Source: Gemmatimonadaceae bacterium (GTDB taxonomy: Bacteria; Gemmatimonadota; Gemmatimonadetes; Gemmatimonadales; Gemmatimonadaceae). From it: a DNA stretch of 64,000 nt. The notes under the pieces were generated by a model, which was not told the origin of the DNA, did no database searches, and saw only the letters and a list, made by a program, of their open reading frames with translations. Position 1 is the stretch's first letter. The number at the start of each line of letters is the position of its first letter. Location: positions 434,001 through 498,000 of the forward strand of contig JADZDM010000005.1 in assembly GCA_020851035.1 (NCBI GenBank), read 5' to 3'. Both the position numbers and the translations under genes were made by a program. Positions 28,750 to 37,478 of the stretch are shown here, piece by piece.

Positions 28750-29583
28750 TCAGCGCGGTGTGGCCGGGATGGGCCGCCGCCTGAGTGCGGCGATCTCGGC
28801 CACCATCCCCTCCACCTGCGCCGTCACGAGGATGCGCCCCTTCGCGCGGGTGGCGAGGGTGGCGTTGCCCCAGGTGCCGGTGCGCGACCAGAGGCGTCCC
28901 TCGCGCACGGCGGTGGCGGAGTCGCGGGTGAACGGGCCGCGACCCTGGTGGAAGTCGTTCGGCGCGAGGCGCATCCGCACCACCTCGGGGTGCATGTAGA
29001 GCATCATCGACGTCTCGAGCTCGTCGGCATGTGATCCGCCCTCCTGCCGGCGCACGCGCTCCTCGGCCTCCTTGCCGACGTTCAGGATGTCGGTGAACTC
29101 CATGATGATGCCGCTCGCGGCCAGCGAGTCGCGCGCCGGCCCGAGCGCACGCAGCGTCGAGACGCCGGTGTTCAGGATGTAGAAACGCCGCGGGCCGTGG
29201 CCCGCGATGGTGCGCACGATGTCCACGATCATGTCGCGCGCCGTCTCCATCCGCACCGAGGTGGAGCCGGGATACTCGACGAAGGCCGGGTAGAAGCTGT
29301 AGTTCACGGTGGGATAGACCACGACCCGTGTCCGCGCCGCCACCGCCTTCGCGTAGTATTCGGCCAGCAGCCAGTCGTTGTTGAGCGGCAGGTGCGGGCC
29401 GTGCTCTTTCGCCTGCGCACCAAGCGGGATCATCACGATGGTGGCCGTGTCGAGCAGCGCGACGGCCTCGGTCCAGGGGCGTGTGGAGACGAAGACGCTG
29501 CCGCGTGCCGTGGCCTGTGCGTGCACGGCGGTCGCGGAGAGCACAGCGGTCAGCAGGCCGACGGTGTGATGCCGGAATCGCAT
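28750..29583 (-). CDS. Exported creatininase-family amidohydrolase
   Basis: A 277-residue protein with a signal peptide ending near TAVHAQ. Metal-ligand signatures of the creatininase fold are present: IPLGAQAKEHGPHLPLNNDW (Glu, His and Asp ligands, about 50-70), VYPTVNYSFYPAFVEYPGS, and GGSHADELETSMML (about 183). The family includes creatininase and the mycofactocin and FAPy hydrolases (MftE, ArfB), which open cyclic amides. An exported member with an unchanged metal site suggests a periplasmic cyclic amide or lactam substrate, unknown here. Confidence 0.87.
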   Translation of the reverse strand: MRFRHHTVGLLTAVLSATAVHAQATARGSVFVSTRPWTEAVALLDTATIVMIPLGAQAKEHGPHLPLNNDWLLAEYYAKAVAARTRVVVYPTVNYSFYPAFVEYPGSTSVRMETARDMIVDIVRTIAGHGPRRFYILNTGVSTLRALGPARDSLAASGIIMEFTDILNVGKEAEERVRRQEGGSHADELETSMMLYMHPEVVRMRLAPNDFHQGRGPFTRDSATAVREGRLWSRTGTWGNATLATRAKGRILVTAQVEGMVAEIAALRRRPIPATPR

Positions 29584-29642
29584 TGGTGGGTCCGTGGTGG
29601 AATTCGCATCGAAGGTAGTGCGCGGGGCGAGGAGGCGGGAGC

Positions 29643-29680
29643 GCTCGGGTGCTCGGGTGCTCGGGTGCTCGGGTGCTCGG
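29643..29680 (+). repeat. 8-bp tandem repeat (gctcgggt), 4.75 copies
   Basis: Four perfect copies of gctcgggt followed by gctcgg. It lies 60 bp before the first type A palindromic element, on the same side as similar short tandem repeats beside the other type A elements. No reading frame is supported across it. Confidence 0.9.
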
Positions 29681-29740
29681 AGGTGCCCACGTCCCGTGGT
29701 GCGTGCCGGTGGGTCGTCGCGGTTGTGGCGGCATCGCGTG

Positions 29741-29892
29741 TTCCCACGGAGCCACGGAGCACACGGAGGGCACGGAGAACTGCACTGCTTCCTGTTGGAA
29801 CTGCGCGCGCGCGACGGGTCGCTGGTTCAGGCGCGCAGTTCCCCCGGACGCCTTTCTCCGTGCCCTCCGTGCGCTCCGTGCCTCCGAGAGAA
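29741..29892. repeat. Type A nested palindromic intergenic element, copy 1
   Basis: About 152 bp. The left arm begins ttcccacggagccacggag and continues with two more cacggag units to 29779; the right arm (29852-29892) is its imperfect reverse complement (ctccgtg units). Between them lies a second, inner inverted repeat, ggaactgcgcgcgc and gcgcgcagttcc. It sits in the divergent gap between the creatininase gene and the gene at 29975. The remainder of the 29584-29974 gap holds only the 8-bp repeat and no gene. Confidence 0.85.
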
Positions 29893-29974
29893 CCAACGGT
29901 CTGCACTCGTGTGCACATGCCGCTGCATCAGCACACGCAGTCCCCGCCCGGGACAGTGCTCCGTGTCCTTGGTG

Positions 29975-30460
29975 ATGAGACCCTGTCCGCCGCCGGCCGC
30001 CGTCACCGAACCCACTGCACTGGCCGTCACCCGGAAGGCGGTGTGTGCAACGGTCGCGTTCCCTGTCACGTCGGTGGTGGTCGTCAATCGCGTGATGCCG
30101 TCGATGCGCTACACCATCAACAACTGCGGCACCCGCAAGCTGAACACGATCGTGACGGTGTACGAAGTCTTCGGCCAGATGTCCGAGATCTGTCCTGCCC
30201 CGATGCCGGCCCCGGCACGGCTCACGATCTCGTCGGGACGCACGGTCACGTCGTCGGTCCGCACCAGCCGCGGCGCATGCGGGTTCGTCTCTCCGCTGCA
30301 GCAGACCATCGTGCCCAGCAGCACTGCCTGGCAGGCGCACCGCCTGATGGTCTCGGTGCGGAACGCGGCAGACAACACCCTCCTCAGCACGACCGCCAGC
30401 CCGTTCACCTGGCATGGACGCCGCACCCTGAGCTCCTCACCGGCGCGGCGTGCCCGCTGA
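29975..30460 (+). CDS. Short hypothetical protein, possibly a gene remnant
   Basis: An open frame of 161 codons from ATG 29975. The part from about residue 20 to 150 has protein-like composition with alternating strand pattern (ATVAFPVTSVVVVNRVMPSM, NTIVTVYEVFGQMSEICP, GRTVTSSVRTSRGACGFVSP, RLMVSVRNAADNTLLSTT) and four cysteines, resembling an exported Ig-like domain. There is no signal peptide and no ribosome binding site, and the 5' side runs straight into the type A element, so it may be the 3' part of a gene truncated by rearrangement. Not matched to any family I know. Confidence 0.4.
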   Translation: MRPCPPPAAVTEPTALAVTRKAVCATVAFPVTSVVVVNRVMPSMRYTINNCGTRKLNTIVTVYEVFGQMSEICPAPMPAPARLTISSGRTVTSSVRTSRGACGFVSPLQQTIVPSSTAWQAHRLMVSVRNAADNTLLSTTASPFTWHGRRTLSSSPARRAR

Positions 30461-30604
30461 TGTGTCACACGGCGCCCGCGCGAGCCCTCCTGTCGCATGG
30501 GCGCCGTGTCTGTGTGGCCGTGGCCCTGCGCTGGGCGCGCGCACGACCAGCTCCGTCGCCAGATTGTTGCGCATGCCCGCCTCCTCACGCCTCGACGTCC
30601 GTCC

Positions 30605-31860
<1,256 letters not shown>

Positions 31861-31896
31861 TGTTCGCGGTGCTTGCCTCACGAACGCAGCAGGGGT

Positions 31897-32697
31897 TCAG
31901 GACGCCCGGACGACCTCGCGCACGATGCCGGAGAGCCAGGTCGGACCGGCATCGCTGATGACGAGGTCGATCTCGCGGAGGTCGGCGACGGCGTAGGGGG
32001 CCACCATGTCGTGCTTGGTGGCGTCGGCGAGCACGGCGCAGGCAGCGGCGGACTCGATCATCGCGCGCTTCACGTGTGCGTCACCGGCGATGGAGGTCGT
32101 CAGGCCCGCGCGCTGGTGGAGGGCGCAGGCGCCGAGGAACGCGAAGTCGGCGCGGTGTGCACGGATCGTGGACTGGGCCTGGTCACCATAGAACTCGCGC
32201 GTCTCGTGCGACCAGGTGCCGCCCGCCAGCACCAGCTGCACGGTCGGGTCGTTCGCGAAGAGCGCCGCCACGTCGAACGCGGCCGTGATGATCGTCAGCG
32301 GACGTGGCGCGTCCGGCGAGGCGAGGATCTGCGCCAGAGCCAGCGTCGTGCTCCCGCCATCGATGAAGAGGGTCTGGTGCGCATGCACCCGCTCGGCAGC
32401 GGCCCGGGCGATCGCCCGCTTCGAGCTCGCACGGACATCCACACGCTGCGCCATCGGCAACGCCGACGTATATAGCGCCACCGCGCCGCCATGCGTCTTC
32501 TGCACGAGGCCGCGGGACGCGAGCAGCCGGAGGTCGCGCCGGATGGTGTCCTCGGAGAGGCCGTACTCAGCCGCCAGCGCCGACACCTCCACCCGGCCCT
32601 GCTCGCGGAGCGTGGCCGCGATGCGCGCCTGCCGCTCCTGCGCGAAGCGCGGGCTGTCATCACTCCCGGGCGAAGTCGGTGTCTTGGGATGCGCCAT
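31897..32697 (-). CDS. DeoR/GlpR-family transcriptional regulator
   Basis: A 266-residue repressor. The N-terminal helix-turn-helix is at about 20-72 (RQARIAATLREQGRVEVSALA, then YGLSEDTIRRDLRLLASRGL, VQKTHGGAVAL), the classic DeoR signature. The C-terminal effector domain has FIDGGSTTLALAQIL near 110 and a sugar-phosphate-isomerase-like layout that usually binds a phosphorylated sugar. It is transcribed divergently from an MFS transporter gene; an inverted repeat and an extra half-site lie between them, so it probably controls the transporter and itself. Confidence 0.92.
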   Translation of the reverse strand: MAHPKTPTSPGSDDSPRFAQERQARIAATLREQGRVEVSALAAEYGLSEDTIRRDLRLLASRGLVQKTHGGAVALYTSALPMAQRVDVRASSKRAIARAAAERVHAHQTLFIDGGSTTLALAQILASPDAPRPLTIITAAFDVAALFANDPTVQLVLAGGTWSHETREFYGDQAQSTIRAHRADFAFLGACALHQRAGLTTSIAGDAHVKRAMIESAAACAVLADATKHDMVAPYAVADLREIDLVISDAGPTWLSGIVREVVRAS

Positions 32698-32730
32698 GCC
32701 ACAACTTAGTCAATTCTGGGTCCGTATACT

Positions 32731-32764
32731 TGCACGAATGTGCAGCTTCGTGCAGCTTCGTGCA
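32731..32764. promoter_or_regulatory. Putative DeoR operator with repeated half-sites
   Basis: tgcacgaa at 32731-32738 is the exact complement of ttcgtgca at 32747-32754, and a second ttcgtgca follows at 32757-32764. The three half-sites are spaced 8 to 10 bp apart and sit in the 117-bp gap between the divergent DeoR and MFS genes. A tatact hexamer at 32725-32730 next to the first half-site could be a -10 box for the MFS gene, so repressor binding would block it. Confidence 0.6.
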
Positions 32765-32814
32765 CTCAGAGCGGGAGTGACGCTCGCCATGACCAACCCA
32801 GCCGTGAGGCGTTG

Positions 32815-34050
32815 ATGCCCGCCGACCCGTCTCGCAGCGGAACGACACCCACCCCACGCGCCGCGCTCTCGCGCGCCCGCTGGGCCACCCGCGCGCAGTT
32901 CCTGAACCTCGGCGTCGCCGCCGGGTCGTGGGGGGTGCATGTGCCGTCGGTGAAGGCACACTACCGGCTGGATGAGAGCACGCTCGCCCTGGTGCTCCTC
33001 GCGACCAGCGTCGGGTCGCTGCTCACGCTGACGATCGCGGGCCGGATCGTCGGCCGGCTCGGCGCGCGCACCACCTCGCTGCTCGCCGGCTGGGGTTTCT
33101 GTGCCGCGCTCGCCCTCTCGCTGCTGGTGCCGGGCCTCTGGGTCCTGCTCCCGGTGATGCTCTGCTTCGGCGCCAGCGAGAGCATCTTCGACGTGTCGAT
33201 CAACGCCGAGGGCACGACGCTCGAGACGCTCAGCGGCCGGTCGGTGATGAGCGGGTTCCACGGCATGTTCAGCCTCGGTGCGATGGCTGGCGCCGCGTCG
33301 TCTGCGCTCATGATCCGGGCGTCGGTGCCGGCGGCCTGGCAGCTCGGGCTGATGGGCGGCGCCATTGCCGTGAGCATCCTGGTGGCCTCGCGTGGCATGC
33401 TCGAGTCACATCCCGTGTCCGACGGACCGCAGTCGCACTTCACCTGGCCGCACGGGACGCTGCTGCTGATCGGCGCGCTGATCTGCTTCGGCATGCTGGC
33501 CGAGGGGGTCATGTACAACTGGAGCGTGCTGTACGTGAACCAGGAGCTGCACGCACCGCAGGAGCGGGCGGCGCTGGCGTACGTCGCGTTCGCGGGGGCC
33601 ACCGCACTGATGCGCTTTGCCGGCGACGCCGTGCGCGACCGGGTGTCGGAGCGCACCATGCTGCTGTCCGGCCCGACCATCGCGGCGGTGGCCATGCTCG
33701 TGGTGCTGCTGGTGGCGCGCCCGTGGGTGGCGATGGTGGGGTTCGCGGTGGTGGGGATGGGGCTCGCGACGGTGGTGCCGATCCTCTACAACGCCGCCAC
33801 GCGGGTGCCGGGGGTGAGTCGCGCGGCGGCGATCGCGTCGGTGTCGTCGATCGGGTACGTGGGCTTCATGATCGGGCCACCGATCATCGGCGGGATTGCG
33901 CACGCCACCACGCTCACGATCGCCATGGGCACGCTGACGGTGGCGTGTGCGGTGCTGGTGGCCGGTGCCCGCCGCGTGCCCGAGTCGAAGCCGGAGCCGG
34001 TGGCCACCCGCACGCACGGCACACTCGCACCGCACCACGCCGGCAACTGA
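32815..34050 (+). CDS. MFS transporter (YbjJ-like)
   Basis: A 411-residue membrane protein with about 12 hydrophobic segments. ATG 32815 is preceded by gagg at about 6 bp. Between helices 2 and 3 is GRIVGRLGARTTSLLAG, the MFS loop motif G-x-x-x-D/G-R-x-G-R-R variant; ASESIFDVSINAEGTTLE follows helix 4, a segment typical of the YbjJ/FucP-like group in which it reads 'DVAMNxxG'. A central cytoplasmic loop around 190-215 separates the halves. Divergent from a DeoR regulator with a shared operator region, so the substrate is probably a sugar or related carbon compound (inference). Confidence 0.9.
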   Translation: MPADPSRSGTTPTPRAALSRARWATRAQFLNLGVAAGSWGVHVPSVKAHYRLDESTLALVLLATSVGSLLTLTIAGRIVGRLGARTTSLLAGWGFCAALALSLLVPGLWVLLPVMLCFGASESIFDVSINAEGTTLETLSGRSVMSGFHGMFSLGAMAGAASSALMIRASVPAAWQLGLMGGAIAVSILVASRGMLESHPVSDGPQSHFTWPHGTLLLIGALICFGMLAEGVMYNWSVLYVNQELHAPQERAALAYVAFAGATALMRFAGDAVRDRVSERTMLLSGPTIAAVAMLVVLLVARPWVAMVGFAVVGMGLATVVPILYNAATRVPGVSRAAAIASVSSIGYVGFMIGPPIIGGIAHATTLTIAMGTLTVACAVLVAGARRVPESKPEPVATRTHGTLAPHHAGN

Positions 34051-34157
34051 GCGAGCGCCTGCCGCCCGTGCGGCATCCGTGACCATGGCGACGCTGGTGT
34101 CCGTGCGATCGGCGTCCGTGCGGCCGGTCCCCTCTGGCGCGGCATTCCGCGGGGCGC

Positions 34158-37100
34158 ATGTTCCGCAGCAGGTCTCCACGCCAGGCCGTAGAGCCACTGT
34201 CTCCCACCGGACCGGTATCCGTGCGTCTTCCGACGTTGCGCAGCGCCCTCGCCCTCCTTGTCCTTGGCCTTCCCGCCGCGCCGTCCGCCGGCGCACAGCA
34301 GGCCGACATCACCTCCGGCATGCAGTGGCGCCACATCGGCCCGGTGCGTGGCGGCCGTGCCCGCGCCATCGCCGGCGTGCCCAGCCAGCCGAACGTGTTC
34401 TACGCCGGCTACGACAACGGTGGCGTATGGCGTTCCACCGACTACGGCTCCAACTGGGTGCCGCTCTTCGACCGGGAGTCCACCGGCTCGATCGGTGCGA
34501 TCGCGGTGGCACCGTCGAACCCCGACATCATCTACGTCGGCACGGGGGCCGGGATCATCCGACCCGACCTGGCGGTGGGCGACGGGATGTACAAGTCCAC
34601 CGATGGCGGCCGCACCTGGACCCACCTCGGGCTGCGCAACAGCCAGATGATCGCGATGATCGACGTGGACCCGTCCAACCCTGACCGCCTGTTCGTGGCC
34701 GTGCTCGGCCACCCCTACGGGCCGAACAGCGAGCGCGGGGTGTTCCGCTCCCTGGATGGCGGAAAGTCGTTCGAGCGGGTGCTCTTCCGCGATGACTACA
34801 CCAGCGCGAACGACGTGCGCATCGATCCGCGGAACCCCAACGTGCTCTTCGCGACGCTCTGGCAGCAGCAGCAGAGCTTCATCGAGGGCCAGGGCTTTGC
34901 CGGTGAGGGGGGGATCTTCAAGTCGACCGACGGTGGCACCACCTGGCGCCAGCTCAAGGATGGGTTGCCGGCGCTGAACCAGGCCAACCTCGCCCAGTCG
35001 CTCAGCAACCCGAACGTCCTCTACGCCACCGTGGCCAGCCTCACCGCGCCGGCGAACGTGTCGTTCTACAAGTCGGCCGATGCGGGTGAGCACTGGGCGC
35101 TGGCCGTGGACATGCCCGGCATGCCGCCGCGCGCGGGACGCGTGACCGACAGCCGCCCGATGGGCCGCATCGGCGGCGGCGACCTGCCCACGCTCTACGT
35201 GGACCCGAAGCACGAGAACGTCGTCTACAGCGCCAGCACGGTGATGTGGCGCACGGAGGACGCCGGCTACTCGTGGAGTGCCGTGCGCGGTGCGCCGGGC
35301 GGTGACGACTACCAGAAGATCTGGATCAACCCGAACGACCCGAAGATCATCTTCGCGGTGGCGGACCAGGGCGCGGTGGTCTCGGCCAACCGCGGCGTGA
35401 GCTGGAGCAACTGGTACACGCAGCCCACGGCCGCGATGTACCACGTCACCACCGACAACGCCTTCCCGTACCGCGTCTGCAGCGGCCAGCAGGACTCAGG
35501 CTCGGCCTGCGTGGCCAGCCGCAGCGACGACGGCATGATCACGTTCCACGACTGGCACCCGGTGAACATCCAGGAGTACGGGATCGCGGCGCCCGACCCG
35601 CGCGACCCCGACATGGTCTTCGGCAGCATGCGGAGCGGCGTGTCGCTGTACAACCGGAAGACGGCGCAGACCACCTACGTCGGCCCCGACATGGAGGGCT
35701 TCGCGCGGAACGTGCGCACGATGCCGCTGCACTTCTCGCCGGTGAATCCCGACGTGCTGTTCTACGCATCCAATGCGGTGTGGAAGACCCTCGACCGCGG
35801 GAAGCACTGGAGCCGCATCAGCGGCGACCTGACGCGGCAGACCTGGGAGGTGCCGGCCACGGCGGGCCAGTATGCCAGCCAGGTGAAGGTGGCGCCGTCC
35901 GGCGCGCTCACCGCGCTGGCCCCCTCGCCGCGCGACGTGAACGTGCTCTGGAGCGGCAGCGACGACGGCTCGATGCACGTGACCACCAACGGCGGCGCCA
36001 CGTGGAGCAACGTGACCCCGCCGACGGTGAAGCCGTGGACGCGCATCTACAACATGGAGGCGGGCCACTTCGACACGCAGACGGCCTACGCCGCGGCCAA
36101 CACGCTCCGCATCGACGACCTGAACCCGCACTTCCTGCGCACGCACGACGGTGGGAAGACGTGGACGGAGATCACCACCGGGATCGCCGCCGGTGCGGCC
36201 GCGAACTCGATCCGCGAGGATCCGCGCCAGAAGGGGCTGCTCTACGCCGCCACCGACGCGCAGGTGTGGGTGAGCTACGACGACGGTGACCACTGGGAGT
36301 CGCTGCGCCTGAATATGCCGGCGATCTCGGTGCGCGACATCCAGGTGAAGGACGACAGCACCTGCCACTGCAGTGACCTGGTGGTGGGCACGCATGGCCG
36401 CGGCTTCTGGATCCTGGACAACATCACGACGCTGCGGCAGTCGGCGGCGGCGCGGGCGGCCTCCGCGGCGTACCTGTTCCGGCCGCCCACGGCGCTGCGG
36501 GTGCGCTTCGCCACCAACGATCCCACGCCGTGGCCGGCCGAGGTGCCGCATGGTGAGAACCCGCTGCCTGGCGGCATCATCGACTACCGCCTCGACCGCG
36601 ATGCCACGGGTCCGGTGACGATGGAGATCCTCGACGCCACCGGCGCGGTGGTGCGGAAGTACACGAGTGACGAACCGGTGCTGACCCCGCACCCGGCCAT
36701 CGACCTGCCGGCCTATGACCGCGTCTGCCAGCGCGTGCCGACCGCCACCTACTGCGGCCTGCCGCTGTACTGGCCGGCGCCGCCGATCCAGCTCTCGACG
36801 AAGGCGGGAATGCACCGCTTCGTGTGGGACCTGCACTACGACCCGATCCCGCCCGAGGACATCGCGGACAACGGCGACGAGGAGGCCACCGGCGCGGTGC
36901 CGGGCCGCACCTACGAGACGATCAACGCACCCTGGGCGCCGCCCGGCAGCTACACCGTGCGCCTGACGGTGAACGGCACCCGATACATGCAGCCGCTGAC
37001 GCTGCGACTGGACCCGCGCGTGCGGACGCCCGCGCCCGCGATGGCGCAGGTGGCGACGCTGTCGCGTGAGATGTGGGCCGGCTCGCATGCGGCCTACGAC

Positions 37101-37478
37101 GCCAACCGCACGGCCCGCGCGCTCTCGGCGGCGCTGGCGGCGGCGGGTGGTGCCGACGCGGCGGCGTTCCGGGCGCAGGTGGACTCCGTGGCACCGGAGG
37201 TGCCGCGCGGGCGCGCGCGCTTCCGGCGCCGCGGACCGGCGGCCGCCACGCCCACGCTCAGCGGCGCCAGCAACTCCATGATGGCCGCGGCGATGGCGAT
37301 GCAGACGGCCGACGTGGCGCCCACGGCGGCGCAGGTGGCCGCGGTGACGAACGCACGGGCACAGGGTGCGGCAGCGATGGCGAAGTGGAACACGCTGCGC
37401 ACCACCGGGCTCACGACGCTCAATGCCGCACGGCGGGCTGCGGGCCAGCCGCCAGTCACGGTCCCCGGCCTGCGATGA
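34158..37478 (+). CDS. Exported BNR/sortilin-like repeat protein
   Basis: A 1106-residue secreted protein. The signal peptide ends near SAGAQQ; GTG 34221 (VRLPTLRS) is an alternative start that gives a more compact signal. About ten Asp-box (BNR) motifs are spread over residues 85-720, for example KSTDGGRTWTHL, RSLDGGKSF, KSTDGGTTWRQL, RTEDAGYSW, KTLDRGKHWS and RTHDGGKTWTEI, predicting one or two beta propellers as in VPS10/sortilin and xyloglucanase-type folds. A later part, about 760-1000, looks like a fibronectin/Ig-like module, and the last 100 residues are Ala-rich and helical. The M1 aminopeptidase gene overlaps its stop. Ligand or substrate is unknown; this family is abundant in Gemmatimonadota and Acidobacteria. 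Confidence 0.88.
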   Translation: MFRSRSPRQAVEPLSPTGPVSVRLPTLRSALALLVLGLPAAPSAGAQQADITSGMQWRHIGPVRGGRARAIAGVPSQPNVFYAGYDNGGVWRSTDYGSNWVPLFDRESTGSIGAIAVAPSNPDIIYVGTGAGIIRPDLAVGDGMYKSTDGGRTWTHLGLRNSQMIAMIDVDPSNPDRLFVAVLGHPYGPNSERGVFRSLDGGKSFERVLFRDDYTSANDVRIDPRNPNVLFATLWQQQQSFIEGQGFAGEGGIFKSTDGGTTWRQLKDGLPALNQANLAQSLSNPNVLYATVASLTAPANVSFYKSADAGEHWALAVDMPGMPPRAGRVTDSRPMGRIGGGDLPTLYVDPKHENVVYSASTVMWRTEDAGYSWSAVRGAPGGDDYQKIWINPNDPKIIFAVADQGAVVSANRGVSWSNWYTQPTAAMYHVTTDNAFPYRVCSGQQDSGSACVASRSDDGMITFHDWHPVNIQEYGIAAPDPRDPDMVFGSMRSGVSLYNRKTAQTTYVGPDMEGFARNVRTMPLHFSPVNPDVLFYASNAVWKTLDRGKHWSRISGDLTRQTWEVPATAGQYASQVKVAPSGALTALAPSPRDVNVLWSGSDDGSMHVTTNGGATWSNVTPPTVKPWTRIYNMEAGHFDTQTAYAAANTLRIDDLNPHFLRTHDGGKTWTEITTGIAAGAAANSIREDPRQKGLLYAATDAQVWVSYDDGDHWESLRLNMPAISVRDIQVKDDSTCHCSDLVVGTHGRGFWILDNITTLRQSAAARAASAAYLFRPPTALRVRFATNDPTPWPAEVPHGENPLPGGIIDYRLDRDATGPVTMEILDATGAVVRKYTSDEPVLTPHPAIDLPAYDRVCQRVPTATYCGLPLYWPAPPIQLSTKAGMHRFVWDLHYDPIPPEDIADNGDEEATGAVPGRTYETINAPWAPPGSYTVRLTVNGTRYMQPLTLRLDPRVRTPAPAMAQVATLSREMWAGSHAAYDANRTARALSAALAAAGGADAAAFRAQVDSVAPEVPRGRARFRRRGPAAATPTLSGASNSMMAAAMAMQTADVAPTAAQVAAVTNARAQGAAAMAKWNTLRTTGLTTLNAARRAAGQPPVTVPGLR

